A stretch of 64,000 nt of DNA from Prevotellaceae bacterium (lineage in GTDB: Bacteria > Bacteroidota > Bacteroidia > Bacteroidales > Muribaculaceae): assembly GCA_021772015.1 (NCBI GenBank), contig JAETNS010000001.1, forward strand, positions 1 through 64,000. The letters are read 5' to 3'. The notes under the pieces were generated by a model, which searched no databases, was not told the origin of the DNA, and saw only the letters and a program-made list of their open reading frames with translations. Positions 25,448-33,829 of the stretch are shown here, piece by piece (positions within the stretch are counted from its first letter, which is position 1; each line of letters begins with the position of its first letter). Both the position numbers and the translations under genes were made by a program.

Positions 25448-26035
25448 ATGGCAACAAAGAAATCCATCAAAGGAACCCGGACCGAGAAGAATCTGGTGAC
25501 GGCTTATGCCGCCGAGTCGATGGCTTATTCCCGCTACACCTATTATGCCAAACAGGCAGACAAGGAGAACTATTATCCTATCGGTGAGATTTTCCGTGAG
25601 ACGGCTGACAATGAGTTGCATCACGGGAAGGTCTTTTTCAAATTCCTCGAAGGAGGCAATGTGGAAGTGCCTCTGGGTATCGATGCCGGAGAGATCGGGG
25701 ATACAGCCTCAAACCTTGAGACTGCAATGAAAGAGGAGGAGAACGAGGGTGTCAAGCTCTACACCAACGCCGCCAAAGTGGCCGACGAAGAGGGCTTCCC
25801 CGAAATCGCCTCGCATTTCAGGGCAATCGCAGAGGTTGAGGAGCATCACCGCAAGCGTTTCGCCCGTTATCTGAAACAGGTAAAGGACGGGACGGTCTGG
25901 AAGCGCACTCATTCCATCAAGTGGAAGTGTCTTGTCTGCGGTTACATCGTGGAAGGCAAGGAGCCGCCTGCCGTATGCCCCGGCTGTGACCATCCGCGTG
26001 AACACTATATGGCTATGGACGAAGCTGACGAATAA
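25448..26035 (+). CDS. Rubrerythrin
   Basis: 195 residues. An N-terminal four-helix di-iron domain (ESMAYSRYTYYAKQAD, ELHHGKVFF, and EEHHRKRFARYL) is followed by a C-terminal rubredoxin domain with two Cys-x2-Cys pairs (CLVCGY and CPGCDH). It reduces hydrogen peroxide to water using electrons passed through the rubredoxin iron, protecting anaerobes in the cytoplasm. It stands alone between the nuclease gene and a strong bidirectional terminator. Confidence 0.96.
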   Translation: MATKKSIKGTRTEKNLVTAYAAESMAYSRYTYYAKQADKENYYPIGEIFRETADNELHHGKVFFKFLEGGNVEVPLGIDAGEIGDTASNLETAMKEEENEGVKLYTNAAKVADEEGFPEIASHFRAIAEVEEHHRKRFARYLKQVKDGTVWKRTHSIKWKCLVCGYIVEGKEPPAVCPGCDHPREHYMAMDEADE

Positions 26036-26050
26036 ATCATTCCGATAAAA

Positions 26051-26098
26051 TACAACTATCCCCGGCGGGAGGTAAAACTCTGACCGGGGATAGTTGTA
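26051..26098. terminator. Bidirectional terminator between rubrerythrin and der
   Basis: A perfect 15-bp stem (26051-26065 with 26084-26098) is flanked by AAAA on the left and TTT on the right. It serves the convergent rubrerythrin and der genes. Confidence 0.9.
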
Positions 26099-26144
26099 TT
26101 TCCGACCGAATCGGAATATGGGAGATTGCCGGAAGAGGGAGTGT

Positions 26145-27461
26145 TTATTTTTCCCGCATGAAGACAGCGATGGGGGTGCCATGGAAATCCCATGTGTCGC
26201 GGATCTTGTTTTCAAGGAAACGGCGGTATGGATCTTTTACCCATTGGGGAAGATTGCAGAAGAAAATGAATGTCGGGATCTGCGCCCCCTTGAGCTGGGT
26301 GACATATTTGATCTTGATGTATTTACCCTTGTTGGCAGGAGGGGGATAGGCTCCGATGGCTTCGAGCATCACTTTATTGAGTTGAGAGGTGGGGATCTCG
26401 CGGCGGCGGTTCTTGTATACCTCGACTGCTGTTTCCAGAACCTTGAATATGCGCTGCTTTGTCAGGGCCGAACAGAATATGACCGGGAAGTCAGTGAAAG
26501 GCGCGAACTTGTTGCGGATCGCTTGCTCGAAATGCTTCTGCGCCTTCTCCGAACGGTCTTCGGCGATGTCCCATTTGTTGACGCATACGACAAGGCCTTT
26601 CTTGTTGCGTTGTATCAGTGAGAAGATATTCGCGTCCTGGGCTTCGATACCGCGTGTGGCATCGATCATAAGAATGCAGACATCCGAAGCCTCGATGGCT
26701 CTGATCGAGCGTATGACAGAGTAATACTCGATGTCTTCGTTTACCTTCTGTTTCTTACGTATACCGGCAGTGTCTACAAGGTAGAAATCGAAGCCGTATT
26801 TGTCGTAGCGGGTATAGATGCTGTCGCGGGTTGTCCCGGCGATGTCCGTGACGATATGACGGTCTTCGCCGATGAAAGCATTGATCAGGGAGGATTTACC
26901 CGCATTAGGGCGGCCGACGATGGCGAATTTCGGGATATCGTCGAGGTCCTCGTCGTTGTCTGTGGGCTCCGGCAGCTTTTTGACGATCTCGTCGAGAAGG
27001 TCTCCCGTACCATAGCCGCTTACAGCAGATACGGGATAGGGATCCCCGAGACCGAGACTGTAAAATTCAGGTACATTGTAAAGCCAGTCATTGGAGTCGA
27101 CCTTGTTGGCGACAAGGATCACGGGCTTCTTTGACTTGCGCAGGATTTCGGCGACATGGTCGTCGAGGTCGGTCACGCCGTTCATCGCGTCTACCACGAA
27201 CAGCACTTCGTCGGCTTGTTCGATGGCCACGGCGACCTGTTTGTTGATCTCTCCCTCAAAAATGTCTTCGGAGTTAACGACCCAACCGCCGGTGTCGACG
27301 ATGGAGAACTCCCGTCCGCTCCATTCGACCTTGCCATACTGGCGGTCACGGGTGGTTCCGGCGGTGCCGTCAACGATGGCCTGCCTCGATTCGGTGAGGC
27401 GGTTGAACAGGGTTGACTTCCCGACGTTCGGGCGGCCGACAATGGCTACAAGCTGACTCAT
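26145..27461 (-). CDS. der: Ribosome-associated GTPase Der (EngA)
   Basis: 438 residues with two tandem GTPase domains and a C-terminal KH-like domain. Domain 1: [18 protein letters not shown]. Domain 2: [19 protein letters not shown]. The C-terminal KH-like module includes [12 protein letters not shown]. Der is essential for 50S ribosome assembly in the cytoplasm. It is next to era in the same orientation, an arrangement common in this phylum. Confidence 0.97.
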   Translation of the reverse strand: MSQLVAIVGRPNVGKSTLFNRLTESRQAIVDGTAGTTRDRQYGKVEWSGREFSIVDTGGWVVNSEDIFEGEINKQVAVAIEQADEVLFVVDAMNGVTDLDDHVAEILRKSKKPVILVANKVDSNDWLYNVPEFYSLGLGDPYPVSAVSGYGTGDLLDEIVKKLPEPTDNDEDLDDIPKFAIVGRPNAGKSSLINAFIGEDRHIVTDIAGTTRDSIYTRYDKYGFDFYLVDTAGIRKKQKVNEDIEYYSVIRSIRAIEASDVCILMIDATRGIEAQDANIFSLIQRNKKGLVVCVNKWDIAEDRSEKAQKHFEQAIRNKFAPFTDFPVIFCSALTKQRIFKVLETAVEVYKNRRREIPTSQLNKVMLEAIGAYPPPANKGKYIKIKYVTQLKGAQIPTFIFFCNLPQWVKDPYRRFLENKIRDTWDFHGTPIAVFMREK

Positions 27462-27511
27462 ATGTTTGTCTCGATTTAAAGAGGATGAATATTAGAAATG
27501 ATGGTCAGGCA

Positions 27512-27536
27512 ACCGGTCAGAATTATTCTGACCGGT
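27512..27536 (-). terminator. Hairpin between era and der
   Basis: ACCGGTCAGAA and TTCTGACCGGT form a perfect 11-bp stem with a 3-nt loop just past the era stop. The T-run is weak, so termination may be partial. Confidence 0.5.
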
Positions 27537-27548
27537 CGCTTATGATGT

Positions 27549-28544
27549 TCACTCGATGTAACCGAAAGCCTTGAGTTTGTTCTCGCGGTTACGCCAGTTA
27601 GGCTCGACTTTCACAAACAGTTCAAGATAGACCCGTTTGCCGAAGAAAGTCTCGATGTCTTTGCGGGCTTCCGTGCCGACACGTTTCAGCATGGATCCCC
27701 CTTTTCCGATAAGGATCCCTTTCTGTGAGTCGCGCTCGACATATATTGTCGCCATGATATGGATGCCGTTTTCCTTCTCGTCGAATTTCTCGACAAGAAC
27801 CTCTACGGAGTAGGGGATCTCTTTCTCGTAGTTGAGCAATATTTTCTCGCGGATTATCTCTGTGACGAAGAAACGTGCCGGTTTGTCGGTCAGCGCGTCT
27901 TTGCCGAAATATGGCGGCGAAGGAGGCAGCAACTCGACTATGCGTGCCATAAGGTTGGCTGTGTTGAAGTTCTCCTTTGCCGATATGGGGAATATTTCGG
28001 CGTTTGGGAGCGTCTCTTTCCATCGGGCCACAATCGCGTCAAGCTCTCCGTTACCTTTGAGAAGGTCGATCTTGTTGATAACTAACAGCACCGGCATTTT
28101 CTGCTTTGCTACCTTGGCGAGGTATTCGGAGTTCTTGTCAGCCGTCTCTATGACATCGGTCACATAGAGCAGCACATCCGCGTCGGTCAAGGCTCCCTCG
28201 GCGAAGTTCAGCATGCTTTCCTGAAGTTTATAGTTGGGCTTCAGTACTCCGGGGGTGTCTGAGAATACAATCTGGTAATCGGGGGCGTTGACAATCCCCA
28301 TTATGCGGTGTCTGGTGGTCTGGGCCTTTGAGGTTATGATGCTCACGCGTTCACCGACCAGATCGTTCATCAAAGTTGATTTCCCGACATTGGGATTGCC
28401 GACGATGTTTACGAATCCGGCTTTATGGCCCGGCTTGACCTCACGGTTCTCTTTGAGGATCTCTTTGGCGGTCTCTTGGCCGGGAACTTCGCTCACGAAA
28501 GGTTCGGTGGCCTCGCTATTGGGGAGAGTGGTGATTTCTGACAT
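27549..28544 (-). CDS. era: GTPase Era
   Basis: 331 residues from the ATG at 28544. An N-terminal tail of ~40 residues precedes the GTPase domain: [22 protein letters not shown] and NKIDLL. The C-terminal KH domain includes ERDSQKGILIGKGGSMLK, which binds the 3' end of 16S rRNA. It acts in 30S subunit maturation. The Met 8 codons upstream is possible, but the chosen start fits an upstream -7 element better. Confidence 0.96.
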   Translation of the reverse strand: MSEITTLPNSEATEPFVSEVPGQETAKEILKENREVKPGHKAGFVNIVGNPNVGKSTLMNDLVGERVSIITSKAQTTRHRIMGIVNAPDYQIVFSDTPGVLKPNYKLQESMLNFAEGALTDADVLLYVTDVIETADKNSEYLAKVAKQKMPVLLVINKIDLLKGNGELDAIVARWKETLPNAEIFPISAKENFNTANLMARIVELLPPSPPYFGKDALTDKPARFFVTEIIREKILLNYEKEIPYSVEVLVEKFDEKENGIHIMATIYVERDSQKGILIGKGGSMLKRVGTEARKDIETFFGKRVYLELFVKVEPNWRNRENKLKAFGYIE

Positions 28545-28565
28545 AGGTGTAATATTTAGGTATTC

Positions 28566-28573
28566 CAAATTTA
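28566..28573 (-). promoter_or_regulatory. Putative -7 element of era
   Basis: Read leftward, TAAATTTG fits TAnnTTTG 22 bp before the era ATG. It adjoins the fabH terminator, whose stem overlaps the -33 region. Confidence 0.45.
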
Positions 28574-28576
28574 AAC

Positions 28577-28606
28577 AAAAATAGCACCTTAAAAGATGCT
28601 ATTTTT
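28577..28606 (-). terminator. Terminator after fabH
   Basis: AAAAATAGCA and TGCTATTTTT form a perfect 10-bp inverted repeat with a 10-nt loop, 38 nt past the fabH stop. The T-run lies at the end of the arm, as in a typical intrinsic terminator. Confidence 0.75.
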
Positions 28607-28643
28607 ATGAAAATTTTTCTTTTTGAAGGCGAGCTTATGATGA

Positions 28644-29624
28644 TCAGATACCCCAGACGAGGTACATTGATCCCCATGTGAAACCTGCGCCGAAGGCGGT
28701 AAGGATGATCTTGTCGCCTTTTTTGAGCTGTCCTTTGAATTCGTCAAGACAAAGAGGAATCGAGGCGGCGGAAGTATTGCCGTAGTGCTGGATATTGACC
28801 AGAACTTTCTCTGCGGGGATTTGCGCACGTGATCCGACAGCTTCGATGATACGCATGTTGGCCTGATGAGGCACAAGATAGTCAATCGTCTCAGCGGTCA
28901 GGCCGTTGCGGTTCATGACATCGATGGTGGCGGTGTACATGTCGGTGACGGCATTCTTGTAGACGTTGCGGCCATCCTGGAAGAGGAAATGACGGCCGGC
29001 ATCAAGCGTTTCCCGGGATGCCGGTTCGGCTGATCCGCCTCCCCACATTACAAGATGCTCCAATCCGTTGCCGTCGACATGGAATACAGCGTCCATAACG
29101 CCGACATTTTCTTCTGTGGGTTCGACGAGCACACAGCCTGCACCGTCGCCGAAGAGGGGACAGGTGGCGCGGTCATTGTAATTGATCATCGAAGACATCT
29201 TCTCGGCAGCGACCACGATGACTTTCTTGCGCAGGCCGCTCTTGACATATGCGGCAGCATCTTCGAGGGCCACTATGAAGCCCGCGCAGGCAGCCTGGAT
29301 GTCGTAGGCATAGGCGTTTTTGAGGCCGGCTCCCTTGCATATGATGGATGCCGTCGAGGGGAAGCGGTAATCCGGATTGGAGGTAGCGCAGATCAGCAAT
29401 TCAATCTCCTCAGGATTTGTCCCGGTTTCAGCGAGGAGTTTTTCAACGGCCTTTATGCCGAGGAAGGATGAGCCTTCGTTTGTCTTGAGAATACGCCGTT
29501 CCTTGATGCCGACGCGGGTGGTTATCCATTCGTCGTTGGTGTCGACCATCTCTGACAGCATATGGTTGTCAAGGATGTCATCTGGAACATAAGAGGCTAT
29601 CCCGGTTATTGTTGCGTTGAGCAT
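28644..29624 (-). CDS. fabH: Beta-ketoacyl-ACP synthase III
   Basis: 326 residues from the ATG at 29624. The catalytic triad is readable: Cys113 in YDIQAACAGF, His in LVPHQANMRI and Asn in HYGNTSAAS. FabH starts type II fatty-acid synthesis by condensing an acyl-CoA primer with malonyl-ACP. The reading frame is open 34 codons further upstream, but those residues are outside the thiolase fold. It follows L32 and YceD, as in many bacteria, but plsX, which often intervenes, is absent. Confidence 0.95.
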   Translation of the reverse strand: MLNATITGIASYVPDDILDNHMLSEMVDTNDEWITTRVGIKERRILKTNEGSSFLGIKAVEKLLAETGTNPEEIELLICATSNPDYRFPSTASIICKGAGLKNAYAYDIQAACAGFIVALEDAAAYVKSGLRKKVIVVAAEKMSSMINYNDRATCPLFGDGAGCVLVEPTEENVGVMDAVFHVDGNGLEHLVMWGGGSAEPASRETLDAGRHFLFQDGRNVYKNAVTDMYTATIDVMNRNGLTAETIDYLVPHQANMRIIEAVGSRAQIPAEKVLVNIQHYGNTSAASIPLCLDEFKGQLKKGDKIILTAFGAGFTWGSMYLVWGI

Positions 29625-29690
29625 GTTCTGGGAAGTGAGGGGGTTGGCCAGCCTTTGCAGGCTGGTTTGGGGATGGTGGGTATAAAAGTG

Positions 29691-29726
29691 TTGAAAGGCT
29701 GCCTTTTCAGGAGGCAGCCCTTTCAA
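29691..29726 (-). terminator. Hairpin between rpmF and fabH
   Basis: TTGAAAGGCTGCC pairs with GGCAGC-C-CTTTCAA (one bulge). Read leftward a short T-rich segment follows. A second small hairpin lies at 29648-29665. Together they may limit readthrough from the ribosomal-protein gene into fabH. Confidence 0.6.
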
Positions 29727-29774
29727 AAAGAGCCGTTAGTCGGTTTTCAAGGTGAGTTCCACCTTTCTCTCCGT

Positions 29775-29960
29775 TTATACTACAGCGTCTTTTTCGATGG
29801 CGATCTTACCGCGATAGTAGCCACATTCAGGGCATACGCAGTGGTAAACGTGCCAGGCGCCACAGTTAGGGCAGATGGCCAAGGTAGGCATAGCGGCCTT
29901 GTCATGGGTGCGGCGCTTTGCGGTGCGGGTCTTGGATTGACGTCTTTTAGGATGTGCCAT
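29775..29960 (-). CDS. rpmF: 50S ribosomal protein L32
   Basis: 61 residues. The basic N-terminus MAHPKRRQSKTRTAKRRTHD and the zinc-ribbon cysteines (CPNC and CPEC) define bL32. It is a structural protein of the large ribosomal subunit. It lies downstream of the YceD gene, the conserved partner in this operon. Confidence 0.98.
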   Translation of the reverse strand: MAHPKRRQSKTRTAKRRTHDKAAMPTLAICPNCGAWHVYHCVCPECGYYRGKIAIEKDAVV

Positions 29961-30103
29961 TTTTCTTTTATCGTTTTGTTTTTTCTTTCGTTCTATATCA
30001 GGCGGGAATCCTGCTTCCGGAATCAGCCTCTTTGATCATCGAGGCGGGAGAAGTCCGGGGAGGGGATGTCCCTGCCGGTTTGTCGGCATTGGCTTGGAAT
30101 GGC

Positions 30104-30739
30104 CTATTCCTCACCGCCGAGATTTTTCAGCGCGTCCCAGCGGGGATCTGTCGGTGGCTCCTGATCTCGGGAAGAGGTCTCTTCGCCGATGTCTCCTGCC
30201 TCCATCTCGTCGATAAGCTCGTCTTCCAGCTCGGAATCAGGATCTCCCGGAGTATGGGAGCGGTGCTTCTTCAGCAGCGAACTCATCGCGCGGTTGCATT
30301 TCCCCAATGGATGGACATGTTTGATAGGAATAGCCAGCGAGACTGTGTCGTAAATCATGTAGGCGACGTTGAGGTAATTGTCGCTCTCAGGGATTTCGAT
30401 GAACTCGTCGGAGTCCTCCTTGTAGGAGTCTCCATATTTGACCGTCACATGGTAGGCGGTCTCGATTGGCAATTCCAGGTCGTCGAGACATCTGTCACAG
30501 GCGACTGTCACCGTGCCGTCGCAAGCGAAAGCCAGGTCATATACCCCGTTGCGGTAGGTCACCGTCAGATCCACGGCGACATTGGCATCGCGGATGTCGG
30601 CGCTCTCCATGTTCTTGAAGAACTCCTTGTCAAGGTCGTAGTGGAACTCATGAGTCCCCTCGGCCAAGCTCTTCAACGGGAGCTTAAATTCGCTGAACTT
30701 ACCCACTTGTTGGTTGTTTATGCGGTGAATATCAAACAT
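30104..30739 (-). CDS. yceD: YceD/DUF177 family protein
   Basis: 211 residues from the ATG at 30739 (a TTG two codons upstream is less likely). The conserved Cys-containing region VACDRCLDDLELPIE and the acidic C-terminus are typical. In Escherichia coli YceD is linked to 23S rRNA levels and is co-transcribed with rpmF; its exact activity is unclear. A good promoter lies upstream of this gene and probably drives yceD-rpmF-fabH. Confidence 0.88.
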   Translation of the reverse strand: MFDIHRINNQQVGKFSEFKLPLKSLAEGTHEFHYDLDKEFFKNMESADIRDANVAVDLTVTYRNGVYDLAFACDGTVTVACDRCLDDLELPIETAYHVTVKYGDSYKEDSDEFIEIPESDNYLNVAYMIYDTVSLAIPIKHVHPLGKCNRAMSSLLKKHRSHTPGDPDSELEDELIDEMEAGDIGEETSSRDQEPPTDPRWDALKNLGGEE

Positions 30740-30802
30740 TTCCAAGCGATGTCAGCGGGCAGGCGATGTCGCCCGCAAGCCGATCAGCCCGGAAAAACTG
30801 TG

Positions 30803-30833
30803 CAAAGTTAGCTATTTTCTTTGTTATTCCCAA
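30803..30833 (-). promoter_or_regulatory. Promoter of yceD-rpmF
   Basis: Read leftward: TTG (30831-30833), 20 bp, then TAACTTTG (30803-30810). It fits the Bacteroidota consensus, with a ~60-nt leader. Confidence 0.7.
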
Positions 30834-30848
30834 TATTTTATCTAAAAT

Positions 30849-31259
30849 TCACAGGTGAATTTTTATCTTGGGGTTGATTCCAAGCAGAGAGCCTATGAAA
30901 TCCTGTTGTCTTACAGGTGAAATGAGAGCAGTCTGGCCATTTCTGAATTTCAGGCATAGCCTGTTGACGGATGCGGCCGGAGCTGCCGTCAGATTACTTG
31001 TCTTGCTGATCTCCTCCAAATCGTCGATCTTATACCGTTGCCTGAGAAAATACATGAATCTTATTTCAAGGTTATCCCCATCGATAATGTAGGAGATACA
31101 CAGGATTGGTAATATGGAGGCGGTGATTACAATTATCAAAATCAACCCTAACGTCAATGATATCTCCTTTGCGATAATTCCAAGTATGACAGGAGTGTTC
31201 CCGACAATAAGAGCTGTCGCCGGAATCAGTAAGCTGACTTTTGAACGATACTTAATCAT
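30849..31259 (-). CDS. Small membrane protein with PH-like domain, function unknown
   Basis: 136 residues. Two adjacent hydrophobic helices (about 8-30 and 35-57) are followed by a beta-rich cytosolic part (YIIDGDNLEIRFMYF, KIDDLEEISKTSN, LISPVRQQDFIGSL) that resembles bacterial PH-like domains (DUF1200 type). No known function can be assigned. The inverted-repeat element at 31284-31401 lies only 24 bp before its ATG, so its promoter must be inside or beyond that element. Convergence of that element on this gene makes its expression uncertain. Confidence 0.65.
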   Translation of the reverse strand: MIKYRSKVSLLIPATALIVGNTPVILGIIAKEISLTLGLILIIVITASILPILCISYIIDGDNLEIRFMYFLRQRYKIDDLEEISKTSNLTAAPAASVNRLCLKFRNGQTALISPVRQQDFIGSLLGINPKIKIHL

Positions 31260-31283
31260 GGGTTTATCGCGTTGTTTTTTATT

Positions 31284-31401
31284 GAAGTCATCTAAACTTT
31301 TTCTTCACAGCGATTTTTAGACTATTTTTGGTCAGTTTTAGCCGAATTTGAGGCAAAAAGCGCACAGAAAAGCATGTTTAAGAAAAAGTTTAGATGACTT
31401 C
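31284..31401. mobile_element. Non-autonomous inverted-repeat element, copy 1 (MITE-like, internally deleted)
   Basis: 118 bp with perfect 22-bp terminal inverted repeats beginning GAAGTCATCTAAACTTTTTC. The flanks are ATT on both sides, a possible 3-bp target duplication. There is no coding capacity. It is closely similar to the element at 42080-42253 but lacks 55 bp, and the gap falls exactly between two GAGG tetramers in the longer copy. Confidence 0.75.
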
Positions 31402-31407
31402 ATTATG

Positions 31408-31445
31408 AAAAAAGCTGACTCATGATTTTTTTGAGCCAGCTTTTT
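31408..31445 (-). terminator. Terminator of the DUF349 gene
   Basis: AAAAAAGCTG-A-CTCA pairs with TGAG-C-CAGCTTTTT. Read leftward the stem ends in TTTTTT. It lies 38 nt past the stop at 31483. Confidence 0.85.
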
Positions 31446-31482
31446 CAGAATAGTTTTTATACTTCACCAGTGATCGGTAGGA

Positions 31483-33504
31483 TTACTTGGCGAGTTTGGA
31501 GTCGATGAGCTTGATTTTCTCCTCGATGGAGGCAAGATCGTCTTTGATGCGCTGGATGCGGCGTTCCATCTCTCGGACCATCGAGTCGCCCGATTTGCTT
31601 TTCGAGGAGAGGAAGCCGAGGTTGTTCTCGTAGGTCTTCAGCTCGTTGCGTTTGATCTCGAAAGCACGGAATATGCGTTCGCGCTCGCGGTAGAGTTTCT
31701 GCTCGTCTGCTCCCATTTCTTTGATTACATCCTCAAAGCGCGAGCGGCCTCCACGGTCGCGGCCAAGCCCGTTGTAAAGCGCGTCGCAGGCGGCGCGGTA
31801 CTCGTCATAGAGCTTGTCTTTCTCGCGCATGGGGACATGGCCGATGGTCTGCCATTTGGCTTGCAGCTCCTTGACTTTGGGCATTGTCTCGGCGCGGTTT
31901 GCATCCAGGGGGATCGCTTTCAGGGCGGCGATTACTTCCCGTTTTGCCTTGAGGTTTACCTGCTCGGCGGCACGGCTCTCCGAAAGGTTGGCCTTGCGAT
32001 TTTCAAAGAAAGAATCGCATGCGGTCTGGAAACGTTTCCAGATATTGTCGGAATGTTTCTTGGGGACAGTGCCGATGGTCTTCCATTCTTTCTGCAGGCG
32101 GACAAGTTCGTCGGCTGTCTTTTTCCAGTCGGTGGAGTCTTTCAATGCCTCGGCTTTCTCGCAGAGGGCGGTCTTCTTGGCGAGGTTGGCGGCGAGCTCG
32201 TCTTTCATCTCACGGTAATGCTCTGCCTTGAGGGTGAAGAACTTGTCGCAGATCGAGCGGAAACGGGAGAAGAGGGTGTTGTTGGCTTTGCGTGAGGCGA
32301 ATCCGAGTTTTTTCCACTCCTCTTGGGCGGCGAGGATCTGCTTGGTCATCTCGTCCCACGCGGAGTAGGTCTTCAATCCAGAGAAATCGAGAGCTTCAAC
32401 ACGCTCGCAGATTTCGGTCTTGGCTTTCTCGTTTTCCATCTCGCGGGCTTTGCGCTCCTCGAAGAAATTCTGGTATTTCTTGTTCACGAGTGTTGACGCG
32501 TCTTTGAACCGCGCCCAGATCTCTTCGCGGACATCCTTGGCTACCGGGCCGGTCTGCCGCCATTCGTCATGAAGGTTCTGGAGGCGTTTGAAGGCAAGCA
32601 CTATATCTTCCTCGTCGTTGAGTTTTTCAGCTTCCTCACAGAGAAGGGTTTTGAGTTCGAGGTTCTTGCGGAAATCGTAATCGCGCAGATCCTTGTTGAC
32701 TTTAAGCTGGTCGTAGAACTGCTCCACGGCTCCCTGATAGTTTTTCCAGAGGTCGGTGGCCTCTGTGGCCGGCACTTCTCCTATTTCCTTGAATTCGGTC
32801 TGTATCTCCTTTACGCGGGGGAAGGCACGGTTGACATTGTCGGTGTCGGAAGATATCGTCTTCAGCTCCTCGATGAGGGCAAGCTTGCGGGTTAGATTTC
32901 GGGCGCGCTCCTCCTCTTCCGCTGCGGCGATGGCCGCCTTGCGTTCGCGGACGGTGTTCATAAGATTCTTGAAGTCCTCCTCCGTGGGGTCGAGAGCCGG
33001 GATGAATGTCTCGGCCTCTTTCCCCTCCGCGAGGTGGGCGGCCAGTTCGGCCTCTTGTTCAACCTTACGGATGGCATAGAAACGCTGTTTGAGGTGGGCG
33101 ATCTCCTCCCTGGAGATTTCGACGGTTTCATCCACGGCCAATTTTGTGAGCCTGGCCATGATGTCTTCCTTGGTTTTCAACTCATCGTCGGCTTCTTTTG
33201 ATGCAGCCGTGTTGCCTGCGGCTTCGTCATTGGCCGTGGAGGACTTGGATGTTTCGCTGATAGTGTCAGCCTCTTCGGCTTCCACCGAATTGACGGTTTC
33301 TTCGGCCTGAAATGCCTTTTCGGCCAACTGCGCCTCTTCGGCTTCGACATTGAGTTGCGCCTTGTCGGCGGCTGCGGCCTCTGCCTCGGCGATATTAAGC
33401 GAGGTGTCGGCGATGGATTGAGATTCAAGAGACTCCGCAGGGGAGGCGGGGGTGGTGGCAACCTCGGGCTTGACGGCCTCGGGGTTAAGATCACGCGTTT
33501 CCAT
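31483..33504 (-). CDS. DUF349-repeat coiled-coil protein
   Basis: 673 residues from the ATG at 33504. The first ~130 residues are Ala/Glu/Ser-rich and low complexity. The remainder contains about five DUF349 repeats of ~75 residues, each with a WxxxGxVP/A-type core (LQNLHDEWRQTGPVAK, LQKEWKTIGTVPKKHSDNIW, LQAKWQTIGHVPMREKDKLY). The C-terminus is a predicted coiled coil. The family is widespread in Bacteroidota and of unknown function. A longer in-frame start at 33597 is disfavoured by composition. Confidence 0.88.
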   Translation of the reverse strand: METRDLNPEAVKPEVATTPASPAESLESQSIADTSLNIAEAEAAAADKAQLNVEAEEAQLAEKAFQAEETVNSVEAEEADTISETSKSSTANDEAAGNTAASKEADDELKTKEDIMARLTKLAVDETVEISREEIAHLKQRFYAIRKVEQEAELAAHLAEGKEAETFIPALDPTEEDFKNLMNTVRERKAAIAAAEEEERARNLTRKLALIEELKTISSDTDNVNRAFPRVKEIQTEFKEIGEVPATEATDLWKNYQGAVEQFYDQLKVNKDLRDYDFRKNLELKTLLCEEAEKLNDEEDIVLAFKRLQNLHDEWRQTGPVAKDVREEIWARFKDASTLVNKKYQNFFEERKAREMENEKAKTEICERVEALDFSGLKTYSAWDEMTKQILAAQEEWKKLGFASRKANNTLFSRFRSICDKFFTLKAEHYREMKDELAANLAKKTALCEKAEALKDSTDWKKTADELVRLQKEWKTIGTVPKKHSDNIWKRFQTACDSFFENRKANLSESRAAEQVNLKAKREVIAALKAIPLDANRAETMPKVKELQAKWQTIGHVPMREKDKLYDEYRAACDALYNGLGRDRGGRSRFEDVIKEMGADEQKLYRERERIFRAFEIKRNELKTYENNLGFLSSKSKSGDSMVREMERRIQRIKDDLASIEEKIKLIDSKLAK

Positions 33505-33659
33505 AAAAATGAGAATGGTTAGAAATGAGGAGCACAGGGAATCCCGCGTGGTCACGACATTGGTAAGCAGCCGCTGGGTGGCGTGGGGTCGTGACATCGT
33601 GTGAAACCCTTATAACACTTACAAGATGTGATTTCCGGGTAATTACGGGAATCACGCCT

Positions 33660-33667
33660 CAAATATA
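33660..33667 (-). promoter_or_regulatory. -7 element of the DUF349 gene
   Basis: Read leftward, TATATTTG fits TAnnTTTG; the -33 region is not consensus. The rest of the 33,505-33,829 spacer contains no gene, and I could not find a matching rightward promoter for the adenylation gene. Confidence 0.45.
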
Positions 33668-33829
33668 GCAACAATTTTTCACATATCATCCTTTTGACCC
33701 GTTTTTTTGACTTTATTTCATGACTTCGTCATCGCGGCATATGGAGAGGTTTGTCCGCGACATCAAAAATCCTAAACCATAGAGAGTTTTTGCGTGTTGT
33801 TACTGCAAAATCCTTCCAAGACCACAGAC

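Noticed and set aside
31284-31401. Plain intrinsic terminator
   Set aside because: The inverted repeats are 22 bp, separated by 74 bp, shared with a second locus and flanked by short direct repeats, which fits a mobile element better; a separate terminator lies next to it.
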